Positions 1 to 7,112 of a stretch of 64,000 nt of DNA are shown here, one piece after another; the stretch's first letter is position 1; every line of letters starts with the position of its first letter. Source of the DNA: VAZQ01 sp963817135 (lineage in GTDB: Bacteria; Pseudomonadota; Alphaproteobacteria; Rhizobiales; Xanthobacteraceae); NCBI GenBank assembly GCA_963817135.1, contig CAWFNG010000007.1, positions 62,001 to 126,000 of the forward strand, read 5' to 3'. Position numbers and translations under genes: made by a program. A model generated the notes under the pieces. That model was not told the origin of the DNA. It saw only the letters and a list, made by a program, of their open reading frames with translations, and did no database searches.

Positions 1-306
1 GACGCCAAAGGAAAGGCATGGCCTTGCGGAAAAGCGGCCGCCGGTGAACTCAGGGCGCACATCCGCGGGCATGAGCTGACCTGCCAGCGCAGGGCTTTCG
101 ACAAATACAAGCGTGTCCTCGCAGTGTGCACCCTCCCCGACGGCTCCGATATAAACGCATGGATGGTGCAGCAAGGTTGGGCCCTGGCATATGGCTTTGC
201 AAATACCTATGAGTCCGAAGAGGCAGAAGCGAAAGCCGCCAAGCGCGGGATCTGGGCGGGAACTTTTGTGTCTCCATCGCAGTGGCGGCAAGGTCAAAAT
301 GAATGA
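1..306 (+). CDS. Thermonuclease (SNase) family protein, C-terminal part
   Basis: The frame is open from the first base of the window, so this is the 3' part of a longer gene whose start lies outside; about 101 residues are visible. The order of motifs matches small secreted staphylococcal-nuclease-like proteins of Rhizobiales: an opening D-A-K, then WPCGKAA, then DKYKRVLAVC (the Arg corresponds to a catalytic-site Arg of the family), then AWMVQQGWALAY, and a closing A-KRGIWAG. These enzymes cut nucleic acid with Ca2+ and are usually exported. Signal peptide and first catalytic residues cannot be seen. The stop TGA is at 304-306. Family call firm; activity inferred. Confidence 0.85.
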   Translation, partial: DAKGKAWPCGKAAAGELRAHIRGHELTCQRRAFDKYKRVLAVCTLPDGSDINAWMVQQGWALAYGFANTYESEEAEAKAAKRGIWAGTFVSPSQWRQGQNE

Positions 307-350
307 TGCAGAAGAGACCACTGCACTGCGGTTTCGTATCTTGCGCCCAG

Positions 351-1463
351 TCACGCCGCGGCGGCTGATTTTCCGATTGCCGCATTGACGCGCGGCATGA
401 CCTCTTCCGCCATCAGCTGCATGGAGCGTTTGTTGAGCGCGGGCTCGACCCAGTCCATTCCGGCATAGACCAGTTCGCCGAAATCGCCGGTCTCCTCGCG
501 CAGCGCCAGGATGCGATCGACCACCTTGTTCACGCTGCCGTGGATCACGCAGTGGTCCATGACCCAGTCGTGGGTGATCTCCTCGTCGAGCTGATCCTTG
601 TACGCCTTGAAAACATAGAGCCGGTTGCCGCGTTTCATCTTGGCGCGCATCTGCTGGTAATAGAATGCATAAGGGCTTTTCGGGTCGTCGCGGCCGTAGC
701 GCGCGGCGACCTTGTCGTCGTCATGAACGAAGATCGCCCGCGCCACGCGCCAATCCGCCACATCCGGTTTCTCCCCGACCTGTGCCCTGCCCTTTGCGTA
801 GTTTTCCCAGTGCGACTTGAGATGCTGGGAAAGCAGGAAATTGGCCGAAAGCGGGTGAAAATCCCGTCTTCCCATCAGCACCACGCCGGGCGAGAACGGG
901 GCGACCACGGTGCCGACGATCTCCGGCCGCGGCTTCTGGTAGGGCTTGCCCATTGTGCCGACGCCAAGGTCAAGCGTCATTGTGCGGGCGGTGGACACCT
1001 TGAAGCGATTGTCGGGAAAGTCGATGTTGTAGGGAGCGTCGCGTTGCCAGATTTCCAGGATCACGTCGATCGCCTCGGCGAACATCCTGTTGCGATCCTC
1101 GTCGAGGATGCCGAGCGCCTCGGCATCAGAGGTGAGCGCGCCGGGACTGACCCCGAAGATGAAGCGGCCCTCCGCCATGTGGTCGAACATCGCCGCGTGT
1201 ACGGCGATCAAAACGGGATGCATGTGCGAGAGATTGGAGGTGCCGGTCGCGAGCTTGATGCGCCTGGTCAGCGGAATCAGCGAGGCATGAAACATCATGC
1301 TGTTGGTGATGTTCTCGCAAGCGTCGGTGAGATGCTCGCCCATGAACGCGTCGTAAAATCCGAGCTGGTCGGCAAGAATGATCGCCTCGCGGTCCTCCTT
1401 GAGCGTTTCCGCCCAATTGCGGTGCATGGGATGCACCGGCATGGTGAAATAACCCAATCGCAT
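351..1463 (-). CDS. LLM class flavin-dependent oxidoreductase
   Basis: A 370-residue luciferase-like monooxygenase fold protein. The N-terminus MRLGYFTMPVHPMHR and the segment FYDAFMGEHLTDACENITN are typical of the alkanal/nitrilotriacetate-type flavin monooxygenases, which use reduced FMN or F420 and oxygen in the cytoplasm. The segment GRFIFGVSPGALTSDAEALG is the phosphate-binding region of the barrel. Length is normal for the family. A purine-rich stretch ending AGAGCAGGA precedes the ATG. It is transcribed alone, with a palindromic repeat upstream, convergent to the nuclease gene. The substrate cannot be told from sequence. Confidence 0.88.
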   Translation of the reverse strand: MRLGYFTMPVHPMHRNWAETLKEDREAIILADQLGFYDAFMGEHLTDACENITNSMMFHASLIPLTRRIKLATGTSNLSHMHPVLIAVHAAMFDHMAEGRFIFGVSPGALTSDAEALGILDEDRNRMFAEAIDVILEIWQRDAPYNIDFPDNRFKVSTARTMTLDLGVGTMGKPYQKPRPEIVGTVVAPFSPGVVLMGRRDFHPLSANFLLSQHLKSHWENYAKGRAQVGEKPDVADWRVARAIFVHDDDKVAARYGRDDPKSPYAFYYQQMRAKMKRGNRLYVFKAYKDQLDEEITHDWVMDHCVIHGSVNKVVDRILALREETGDFGELVYAGMDWVEPALNKRSMQLMAEEVMPRVNAAIGKSAAAA

Positions 1464-1558
1464 TCCTGCTCTCCGGTCATCGCCGGCCTGCGGCGACCAA
1501 ATCGGAACGAGGCTGTTGTGGCCTAGCTCGGCCGCATGAACAAGGGGTTACAACTCCT

Positions 1559-1666
1559 GTAGCCCGCATGGAGCCGACGGGCCGGCGCAAAGCGCCGCCC
1601 GATGACAGGCTCCGCGCAATGCAGGACGGCCTTCCCGGATTACGCTGCGCTCCATCCGGGCTACGC
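1559..1666. repeat. Intergenic palindromic repeat, GTAGCCCG family, copy 1
   Basis: The ends are near-perfect inverted repeats (GTAGCCCGCATGGAGC at the left, GCTCCATCCGGGCTAC at the right) enclosing about 75 bases. A shorter member of the same family lies at 15904-15973. Such hairpins are common between genes of Rhizobiales. It could act as a transcription barrier or mRNA stabiliser between the divergent neighbours, but no T-run follows. Confidence 0.75.
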
Positions 1667-1713
1667 ACTTCCCGTTTGACGCTGTCGGTGCCGGCTACTA
1701 CGCACACGCAGCC

Positions 1714-1986
1714 ATGCGTGCGAAAGCAAACCTGAAACTTATCTGCACTTGTGCGGCATCGGACGGCGTTCCGCGGCGCTCGCTCTATGTCGCGCTTGTG
1801 GTCGGTACCGCGCTCAATCTGATCAACCAGGGGGATGCCATTTTCGGCGCGGCATCGATCAACTGGCTCAAACTCGCCCTGACCTATGTGGTGCCATACG
1901 TCGTGTGCACCTATGGCGCCGTATCCACGCAATGGAAGCAGCTTGACAAAAGAGCCACCGGAGAAAAAAGGCCATGGCCATCGTGA
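1714..1986 (+). CDS. nrtS: NrtS-like small membrane protein (nitrate/nitrite transporter family)
   Basis: A 90-residue protein with two hydrophobic segments. The pattern RRSLYVALVVGTALNLINQG, then D-A-I-F, then W-L-K-L-A-L-T-Y-V-V-P-Y-V-V, then T-Y-G-A-V is the signature of the short NrtS family, which is associated with nitrate/nitrite transport. The conserved part begins near residue 21, so the true start may be later than the ATG used. The 3' end overlaps a possible 27-codon frame at 1974, which in turn overlaps the exporter gene at 2050, suggesting one transcript. No nitrate-assimilation genes are next to it. Confidence 0.65.
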   Translation: MRAKANLKLICTCAASDGVPRRSLYVALVVGTALNLINQGDAIFGAASINWLKLALTYVVPYVVCTYGAVSTQWKQLDKRATGEKRPWPS

Positions 1987-2057
1987 AGGAGAAGACCAAG
2001 ATCATTCGTAGCGCCGGGACGGAAATCGAGGAGACCTGGAACGTGAAGCGTGGCTGA
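1974..2057 (+). CDS. Possible 27-residue small protein bridging nrtS-like gene and exporter
   Basis: ATG at 1974 opens a 27-codon frame rich in charged residues (MAIVKEKTKIIRSAGTEIEE, then TWNVKRG). Its start lies inside the end of the NrtS-like gene and its stop (2055-2057) overlaps the GTG start of the MFS gene, so it would tile the two genes exactly. It could be a real small protein or a translational-coupling leader; chance is also possible. No family is recognised. Confidence 0.3.
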   Translation: MAIVKEKTKIIRSAGTEIEETWNVKRG

Positions 2058-3264
2058 TTCCCGCACGCGAGAAGCGCCGGCACGCAGCCTTGCCTTAGCG
2101 CTCGGTTTGGTCGCGCTGATTACGCCGCTTGCTGTGCATCTCTTCCTGCCGGCGATTCCGGCAGTAAAGCTTGCACTCTCGCTTTCCGACGCCACCGCGC
2201 AGCTCACCTTCAGCGTTGCCTTGTTCACGATGGCCTTTGCCACTTTGGCATATGGCAGCCTCTCAGACCGTTTCGGACGGCGTCCGGTATTGCTGTCCGG
2301 GCTGCTGCTATTTCTATTTGGCAGCGCGATATCGGCGCTGGCGCAGACGGCGTCCATCCTTGCACTTGGGCGCGTCGTGCAGGCAATAGGTGCGGGCTGC
2401 GCAATGACGCTGGTGCGAACCATCGCCCGCGATATTTATCGCGCAGAGCATCTCGTGCGTGCGATCGCTTACCTGACCATGTTCTACACACTCGGTCCGA
2501 TGATCGCGCCACTCCTTGGCGGAGTGTTGATCGATACCTTCGGCTGGCGCAGCGTGTTCGGCCTTGCGCTGGTCAGCGGCGGCGCGATTCTCATTGTTGC
2601 TTACGCGCTCATTCCCGAAACCCACCCGCATGCCTCTGGGAAAGCAAGCGAAGCCGCGCTTCTGCGCGGCTATCTCGACCTGCTCCGAAAACCGCAATTC
2701 GTCGGCTATGTCCTGCAAAGCGGGTTCAGCACGGCGGCGTTCATGACTCTCGCAACCGCATCCGCAACCCTGATGACCGAGCTGCTGCATCGACCGGCAA
2801 GCGAGTTCGGCCTTTATTTTCTGCTGTTTCCGCTCGGCCTCTTTTTCGGAAACCTGGTAGCCAGTCGCATCAGCAGCCGTGTGTCGAATGAAGCGATGGT
2901 GCTTGCCGGCTCGCTGTTGGCATTGAGCGCGGTCATGCTGCAGGCATTGCTGTTCCTGATCGGGCAGGCAACGCCCGGCACCTTCTTCTTTCCCGGCTTC
3001 TTCCTCACCTTCTCGCAAGGCATTGCGCTGCCCTATGCTCAAGTTGGAGCCATGGCGGTAATCCCGCGCCTGGCTGGCACCGCGGCCGGACTCGGGGTGT
3101 TCATGCAAAATTTCGGCGGCGCTGCATTTGCACAGGCCTACGGTTTCGTCGCCGATGGCTCGCCGTCGCCCATGATCGTCGTCATGTCATGCGCGGCGGT
3201 GTTGTGCCTCATCGCTGGTGCAGTCCCTTTCCTCGTCCGCGCAGCGCGCAGGGGTTGGTGGTGA
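2050..3264 (+). CDS. MFS drug efflux transporter, Bcr/CflA-type
   Basis: A 404-residue inner-membrane proton-driven exporter with about 12 hydrophobic segments. The loop after the second segment carries the MFS motif A (YGSLSDRFGRRPVLL), and LALGRVVQAIGAGC followed by A-R-D and GPMIAPLLGGVLIDTFGWR matches the DHA1 Bcr/CflA subgroup (motif C like). The start is GTG, overlapping a small frame upstream. The stop TGA (3262-3264) overlaps the GTG of the following monooxygenase gene, so the two are probably co-translated. Substrate unknown. Confidence 0.88.
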   Translation: MADSRTREAPARSLALALGLVALITPLAVHLFLPAIPAVKLALSLSDATAQLTFSVALFTMAFATLAYGSLSDRFGRRPVLLSGLLLFLFGSAISALAQTASILALGRVVQAIGAGCAMTLVRTIARDIYRAEHLVRAIAYLTMFYTLGPMIAPLLGGVLIDTFGWRSVFGLALVSGGAILIVAYALIPETHPHASGKASEAALLRGYLDLLRKPQFVGYVLQSGFSTAAFMTLATASATLMTELLHRPASEFGLYFLLFPLGLFFGNLVASRISSRVSNEAMVLAGSLLALSAVMLQALLFLIGQATPGTFFFPGFFLTFSQGIALPYAQVGAMAVIPRLAGTAAGLGVFMQNFGGAAFAQAYGFVADGSPSPMIVVMSCAAVLCLIAGAVPFLVRAARRGWW

Positions 3265-4494
3265 GTGCGGCTCGCGCCTCAACCCGCCGCAAGCGGCGCG
3301 CGGCGATCATCGGCGGCTCCATGTCGGGCCTGTTCACGGCGGCATTCCTGCGGCAGGTCGGCTGGGAGGCGGATGTCTATGAGCGCTCGAAAGTCGAGCT
3401 GGTCGGCCGCGGCGCCGGCATCACCACCCATCCGGAACTGATCGAAGCGCTGCAGGCGAGCGGCGCCGGCACCTCCGATCTTGGGATCACGGTGGACAAG
3501 CGCATCACGCTCGATAAGAGCGGGCGCGTTATCGGCGAGAAGGTGTTGCCGCAGATTCTGAACTTCCTGGGATCGGCTGCAGCGGCTTCTCCGCGCGACC
3601 ATCGACGATGCGCACTACCATCTCGGCCACGCCTTCGATCGGGTCGAGCAGGACGGCAGCGGGGTTCTTGTGCATTTCGCCGGCGGCCGGCGCGAGCGCG
3701 CCGACCTCCTGGTGGGCGCCGACGGAATCCGCTCCGGCGTGCGCGGGCAGGTTGCGCCGGCAATCGAGCCGGTTTATTCCGGCTACTACATCTGGCGCGG
3801 CGCGCCGAAGGAGGCCGATCTCGAACCGCGGACCCGCAGCAGCATCTGCCCATATTTTGCGTTCTATCTGCCCGAGCGGCAGCAGGTCATCGGTTATCCC
3901 ATTGCCGGGCTCGACAATGACCTGCGGCCCGGTCATCGCCGCTATAATTTCATCTGGTACCGGGTCGCCGACGCGCGCGAACTCCAAGACATGTGCGTCG
4001 ACGCCACCGGCCATCAACACGAGCATTCCGTGCCGCCGCCGCTCATTCGCAGCGACCTGATCGCGCGCATGCGCGCGGACGCCGCAGCGATCATGCCGCC
4101 GCAATTTCTCGATTGCCTCAACAAGATGCAGCCGTTCTTTACGCCGATCTACGATTTCTCCACCCCGCATCTGGTGTTCGGACGCGTGGCGCTGGTCGGC
4201 GATGCGGCGTCCTCGGCGCGCCCGCATATGGGCTTTGGCATGGCGAAGGCGGGCGGCGACGCGCAGGAATTGGCGCAGGCGCTGGGCAGTCATGACAATA
4301 TCGATGACGGGCTTGCCGCCTATGACCGCATTCGCCAGCCGATCGGCGAGCGCATTGTGCTGCACGGACGCAAGCTCGGCACCCATCTCGGCGTCAACCT
4401 GCAGACCGAGGAGGAGCGGGCGATGTGGAAGCTCTTGCAGGATTACCGCGCCATGATGGACCGGATCGCGGTCCCTGATTTTCTAGTGCGGTGA
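3261..4494 (+). pseudogene. FAD-dependent monooxygenase, frame broken by one extra base
   Basis: Two frames together make a normal flavin monooxygenase. The N-terminal part has the nucleotide-binding fold with a GGSMSG variant of the GxGxxG loop (RRAAIIGGSMSGLFTAAFLR) and VYERS. The C-terminal part has RADLLVGADGIRSGVR and the second FAD motif VALVGDAASSARPHMGFGM. The frames meet near 3560: removing one A of the pair at 3561-3562 restores a 410-residue protein reading Q-I-L-T-S-W-D-R-L. The GTG start overlaps the exporter stop (GTGA). The last four codons and the stop lie inside a repeat element, so the native C-terminus may also be altered. Sequencing error is as likely as true decay. Confidence 0.8.
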
Positions 4495-4650
4495 ATTTGA
4501 AGTTCCTATCATTACTGGCCGCAAGCTCGTATAGGAACTTCAAATTCAAAACCCGCACTAGAATCCATAATGTTGCTAGTGGTCCTTACATTCCGAAGTT
4601 CGCACCTGAACGTGCCGCGAGCACTGGCGAACTTCGGAATCGGACCACTG
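4483..4650 (+). repeat. Double-hairpin intergenic element, copy A
   Basis: About 168 bases made of two nested palindromes. Hairpin 1 (4483-4561) has arms CTAGTGCGG / GCACTAG outside and GAATTTGAAGTTCCTAT / ATAGGAACTTCAAATTC inside. Hairpin 2 (4579-4648) has arms GTGGTCC / GGACCAC outside and ATTCCGAAGTTCGC / GCGAACTTCGGAAT inside. The reverse complement of 30673-30837 matches it almost base for base, and 6828-6913 is an eroded relative. It contains the stop codon of the monooxygenase gene on its left and ends 11 bases before the start of the next gene. Confidence 0.9.
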
Positions 4651-4661
4651 GCCGCCACGCC

Positions 4662-5918
4662 ATGAACGCCGACCTGCCGCGCCCCGATCATGCGCGCAAC
4701 ATGCGCCTGATCGGCCATTGCGATCAGGGTGGCAGGCCTGACGGCGTGCAGGTCATGGTGCACCGCGGCCATGCCTATGTCGGCCACATGTTCTCCAAAG
4801 GCTTCAGCGTCATCGACGTCAGCGACGTAAGGCGGCCGCGCGCCGTGAATTATCTCCCGGCGCCGCCCGGCACCTGGAACATCCACTTGCAGACGCACGA
4901 CGATCTCCTCCTCGTGATCAATGCCAAGGACATGTTTGCGGCCGCGGAGTTCGCGGACGAGAAGGCCTATTACAAGAGCCAAATCGGCAAGACGGTCGGC
5001 ACGGCGCAGCGAAAGAGCAGCATGCGCGACTGGACCGCGGGACTTGCGGTCTACGACATTGCAAAGCCGCAGACGCCGCGGCGCATCGGTTTCATGCCGG
5101 TCGAAGGCGGCGGCATTCACCGCATCTGGTACACCGGCGGGCGCTGGGCCTATGTGTCCGTGCTGCTCGACGGCTTCACCGATTATATTTTCATGACTGT
5201 CGATATGAGCGATCCGGCAAGCCCGCGCGCCGCCGGACGCTTCTGGATCCCCGGCATGAATGCGGAAGCCGGCGAGACCCCTGCATGGCCCGTCACCAGC
5301 CGCTACGGCCTGCACCACGCAATCGTGGACGGCGACACCGCCTACGCCGCGTGGCGCGATGCCGGCATGCTGATGCTCGACGTTAGCGACCGGGCGCATC
5401 CCAGGCTGATCGCGCATCGCAACTGGTCGCCGCCTTTCGGCGGCGGCACCCACAATTGCCTGCCGCTTAATGATCGCAATCTCATCATTGTGCTCGATGA
5501 AGCCGTGCTCGACCATCAGGAAGACGGGCTCAAGCTCATCTGGGTGTTTGATAACCGGGCAAAAGACAACCCGGTCAGCATCTCCACCTTGCCGACGCCG
5601 GCGGACGCAGACTATGCCGGAAAGGGCGGCCATTTCGGGCCGCATAATCTGCATGAGAACCGTCCGGGCAGTTTTGTCAGCTCGGAACTGATCTTCGCGA
5701 CTTATCAGAACGCGGGGGTGCGGGTGTTCGACATCCGCGATCCATTCCGCCCGAGAGAAGTGGGCGCGCTGGTACCGCCCGTGCCCGCGCGCATGATGGA
5801 TCACCGGCCGAACCGGGCACGCGTGATCCAGTGCGCCGATGTGTTCGTCGATGCTGCCGGCCTGATCTACAGCACGGACTATAACGGCGGGCTGTACATC
5901 ATGGAGTTCGACGGCTGA
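4662..5918 (+). CDS. LVIVD-repeat beta-propeller-like protein
   Basis: A 418-residue protein starting at ATG 4662; the frame is open further upstream, but that part is the repeat element. Repeats of the form V-x-V-(I/F)-D-(V/I)-x-D/R-P-x-x-P-R occur several times: FSVIDVSDVRRPRAVNYL, LAVYDIAKPQTPRRIGF, FMTVDMSDPASPRAAG, LMLDVSDRAHPRLIA and VRVFDIRDPFRPREVG. This is the LVIVD pattern of bacterial surface or cytoplasmic propellers. No signal peptide is visible from this start. Histidine-rich segments (THNC, GGHFGPHNLHENR) recur in this subfamily. The biochemical role is unknown. Confidence 0.8.
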   Translation: MNADLPRPDHARNMRLIGHCDQGGRPDGVQVMVHRGHAYVGHMFSKGFSVIDVSDVRRPRAVNYLPAPPGTWNIHLQTHDDLLLVINAKDMFAAAEFADEKAYYKSQIGKTVGTAQRKSSMRDWTAGLAVYDIAKPQTPRRIGFMPVEGGGIHRIWYTGGRWAYVSVLLDGFTDYIFMTVDMSDPASPRAAGRFWIPGMNAEAGETPAWPVTSRYGLHHAIVDGDTAYAAWRDAGMLMLDVSDRAHPRLIAHRNWSPPFGGGTHNCLPLNDRNLIIVLDEAVLDHQEDGLKLIWVFDNRAKDNPVSISTLPTPADADYAGKGGHFGPHNLHENRPGSFVSSELIFATYQNAGVRVFDIRDPFRPREVGALVPPVPARMMDHRPNRARVIQCADVFVDAAGLIYSTDYNGGLYIMEFDG

Positions 5919-5954
5919 AAGGGAATTACGCACACTCGGTCGGGAGGTTGCACA

Positions 5955-6248
5955 TTGCTCACCATAAAACGCATAGCCGATGCAGATCCGCTCGAATTCG
6001 AAGTGATTGTCCGCGACGGCGGCAGCGAGACCAGGCATCACGTCACACTCGGGCGCGCGATGCATCAGCGGCTTACAGTTGGCGAGCACACGGCCGAACA
6101 CTGCATCGACGCGGTATTTCGGTTTTTGCTCGATCGCGAGTTGAAAGAGGCGATCCTGCGCCGGTTCGATGTGGGGGTCGTTGCACGCTACTTCCCCGAA
6201 TTTGAACGAGAACTGCCGCGCTATCTGTCAGGCAAGAGGGCGAAGTGA
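5955..6248 (+). CDS. Conserved hypothetical protein, 97 residues
   Basis: A small acidic/basic mixed protein starting at TTG 5955, eight bases after a strong GGAGG site, which decides this start. The sequence begins MLTIKRIADADPLEFEVIVR and ends FPEFERELPRYLSGKRAK, with a predicted beta hairpin followed by two helices. It has no membrane segment or known catalytic motif. It lies 36 bases after the LVIVD gene on the same strand and may share its transcript. I do not recognise the family; the ribosome site and codon use support it as a real gene. Confidence 0.65.
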   Translation: MLTIKRIADADPLEFEVIVRDGGSETRHHVTLGRAMHQRLTVGEHTAEHCIDAVFRFLLDRELKEAILRRFDVGVVARYFPEFERELPRYLSGKRAK

Positions 6249-6345
6249 GTATTCGCGATTCCCAGCCAGCCTGAATTTGTTGTTGCAGTCTCGGCGTAGC
6301 TCAGTAGCTGCGGGCGTGACGGCGAGCGAGACCACGGAGCAACTC

Positions 6346-6756
6346 ATGCAGATCGACGGCGCATGTCACTGCGGCGCAATCACGATCGAAGGCGAGGCTG
6401 ACCCGCAGAAAACGACAATCTGCCACTGCACCGATTGCCAGACCGGCTCCGGTTCGGCGTTTCGCGTGTCGGTACCGGTTGCGGGTGCAACCTTCAAAAT
6501 GACGGGGACGCCTGCAACTTACCTCAAGACCACGGCGGAGAGCGGCAATGCGCGCCTCCAGGCCTTCTGTCCGCGCTGCGGCGCACCCATTTATTCGACC
6601 ACGCCCGGCGAAGGACAGCAGCCCTGGTACACGGTGCGCGTCGGCATCCTGCGCCAGCGCAGCCAATTCTCCCCCTCGCGGCAAAACTGGTTTCGCTCGG
6701 CGCTGCCCTGGGTGACTCACCTCGCTTCCATCAAACAGAACGCCAAGCAAGCCTGA
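6346..6756 (+). CDS. GFA / CENP-V family zinc-binding protein
   Basis: A 136-residue protein of the glutathione-dependent-formaldehyde-activating fold. The zinc ligands are clear: ACHCGAI near residue 6, then TICHCTDCQTGSGSAF near residue 30, and FCPRCGAPIYST near residue 75. The rest (F-K-M-T-G-T-P-A-T-Y) is typical. Members bind two zinc ions; few have proven formaldehyde-glutathione activity. The start ATG 6346 follows GGAG by about six bases, and an upstream open stretch is ignored. It is monocistronic or the last gene of a short run. Confidence 0.88.
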   Translation: MQIDGACHCGAITIEGEADPQKTTICHCTDCQTGSGSAFRVSVPVAGATFKMTGTPATYLKTTAESGNARLQAFCPRCGAPIYSTTPGEGQQPWYTVRVGILRQRSQFSPSRQNWFRSALPWVTHLASIKQNAKQA

Positions 6757-6779
6757 GCGCTGCATGGGAAATGTCGCTG

Positions 6780-6814
6780 CGTCCGCTAGGCAAAAACTAC
6801 AAAACGAATTTGCT
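6780..6814. repeat. 35-base intergenic repeat, copy 1
   Basis: A 35-base segment containing CAAAAACTACAAAACGAATT recurs at 11813-11847 with about five differences. Both copies sit a short distance after a stop codon on the same strand. No terminator-like hairpin is present; the function is unknown. Confidence 0.5.
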
Positions 6815-6827
6815 CAACTTCGGTCTG

Positions 6828-6913
6828 TAAGGACCCTAGGAACTCTATGATTTTATTGCCCTTTTGAACTCGAAGTTCGCGATCAAACTTGCCTCACACG
6901 TGCGCGAACTTCG
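6828..6913 (-). repeat. Eroded relative of the double-hairpin element, copy C
   Basis: In the same orientation as copy B, this stretch keeps AAGGACC, AACTCTATGATTTT, a shifted TTTTGAAC, CGAAGTTCGCG and the returning arm CGCGAACTTCG. Hairpin 1 is shortened and the outer arms are lost. The remaining gap between 6757 and 7112 (about 350 bases) holds only this relic, the 35-base repeat and no convincing gene; a 62-codon frame at 6864 overlaps the relic and has no family resemblance. Confidence 0.6.
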
Positions 6914-7112
6914 TGTTCTGGTCACGCTACAGCAGAAATGGGCAGTCGAGGGCAGCAAAATGCGAGAAAGCGAAACCCGTGTTGGCTGGACAAGGCAGGC
7001 GCTTATGGATCACTTTTTTGTGCCGCCCAAGCGGAGCCATAGAAGTCGTTAATTTGAGTACCCGCAGCGTCACTAGAGCCGCGACGCACATCGCGGTCCG
7101 CAGGGAGGATAG

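Noticed and set aside
4499..4543. FRT site from a cloning vector
   Set aside because: The spacer has the wrong length, the arms extend well beyond the FLP site, and a second natural copy with loop sequence in common exists at 30673-30837.
4512..6101. Very long leftward frame (529 codons) opposite the LVIVD gene
   Set aside because: High-GC third positions keep the antisense frame open; the forward frame has clear LVIVD repeats, while the antisense has no domain and no ribosome site.
6864..7052. 62-codon frame between the GFA gene and the TPR-CHAT gene
   Set aside because: It starts within the eroded repeat copy and has no family resemblance or ribosome site.
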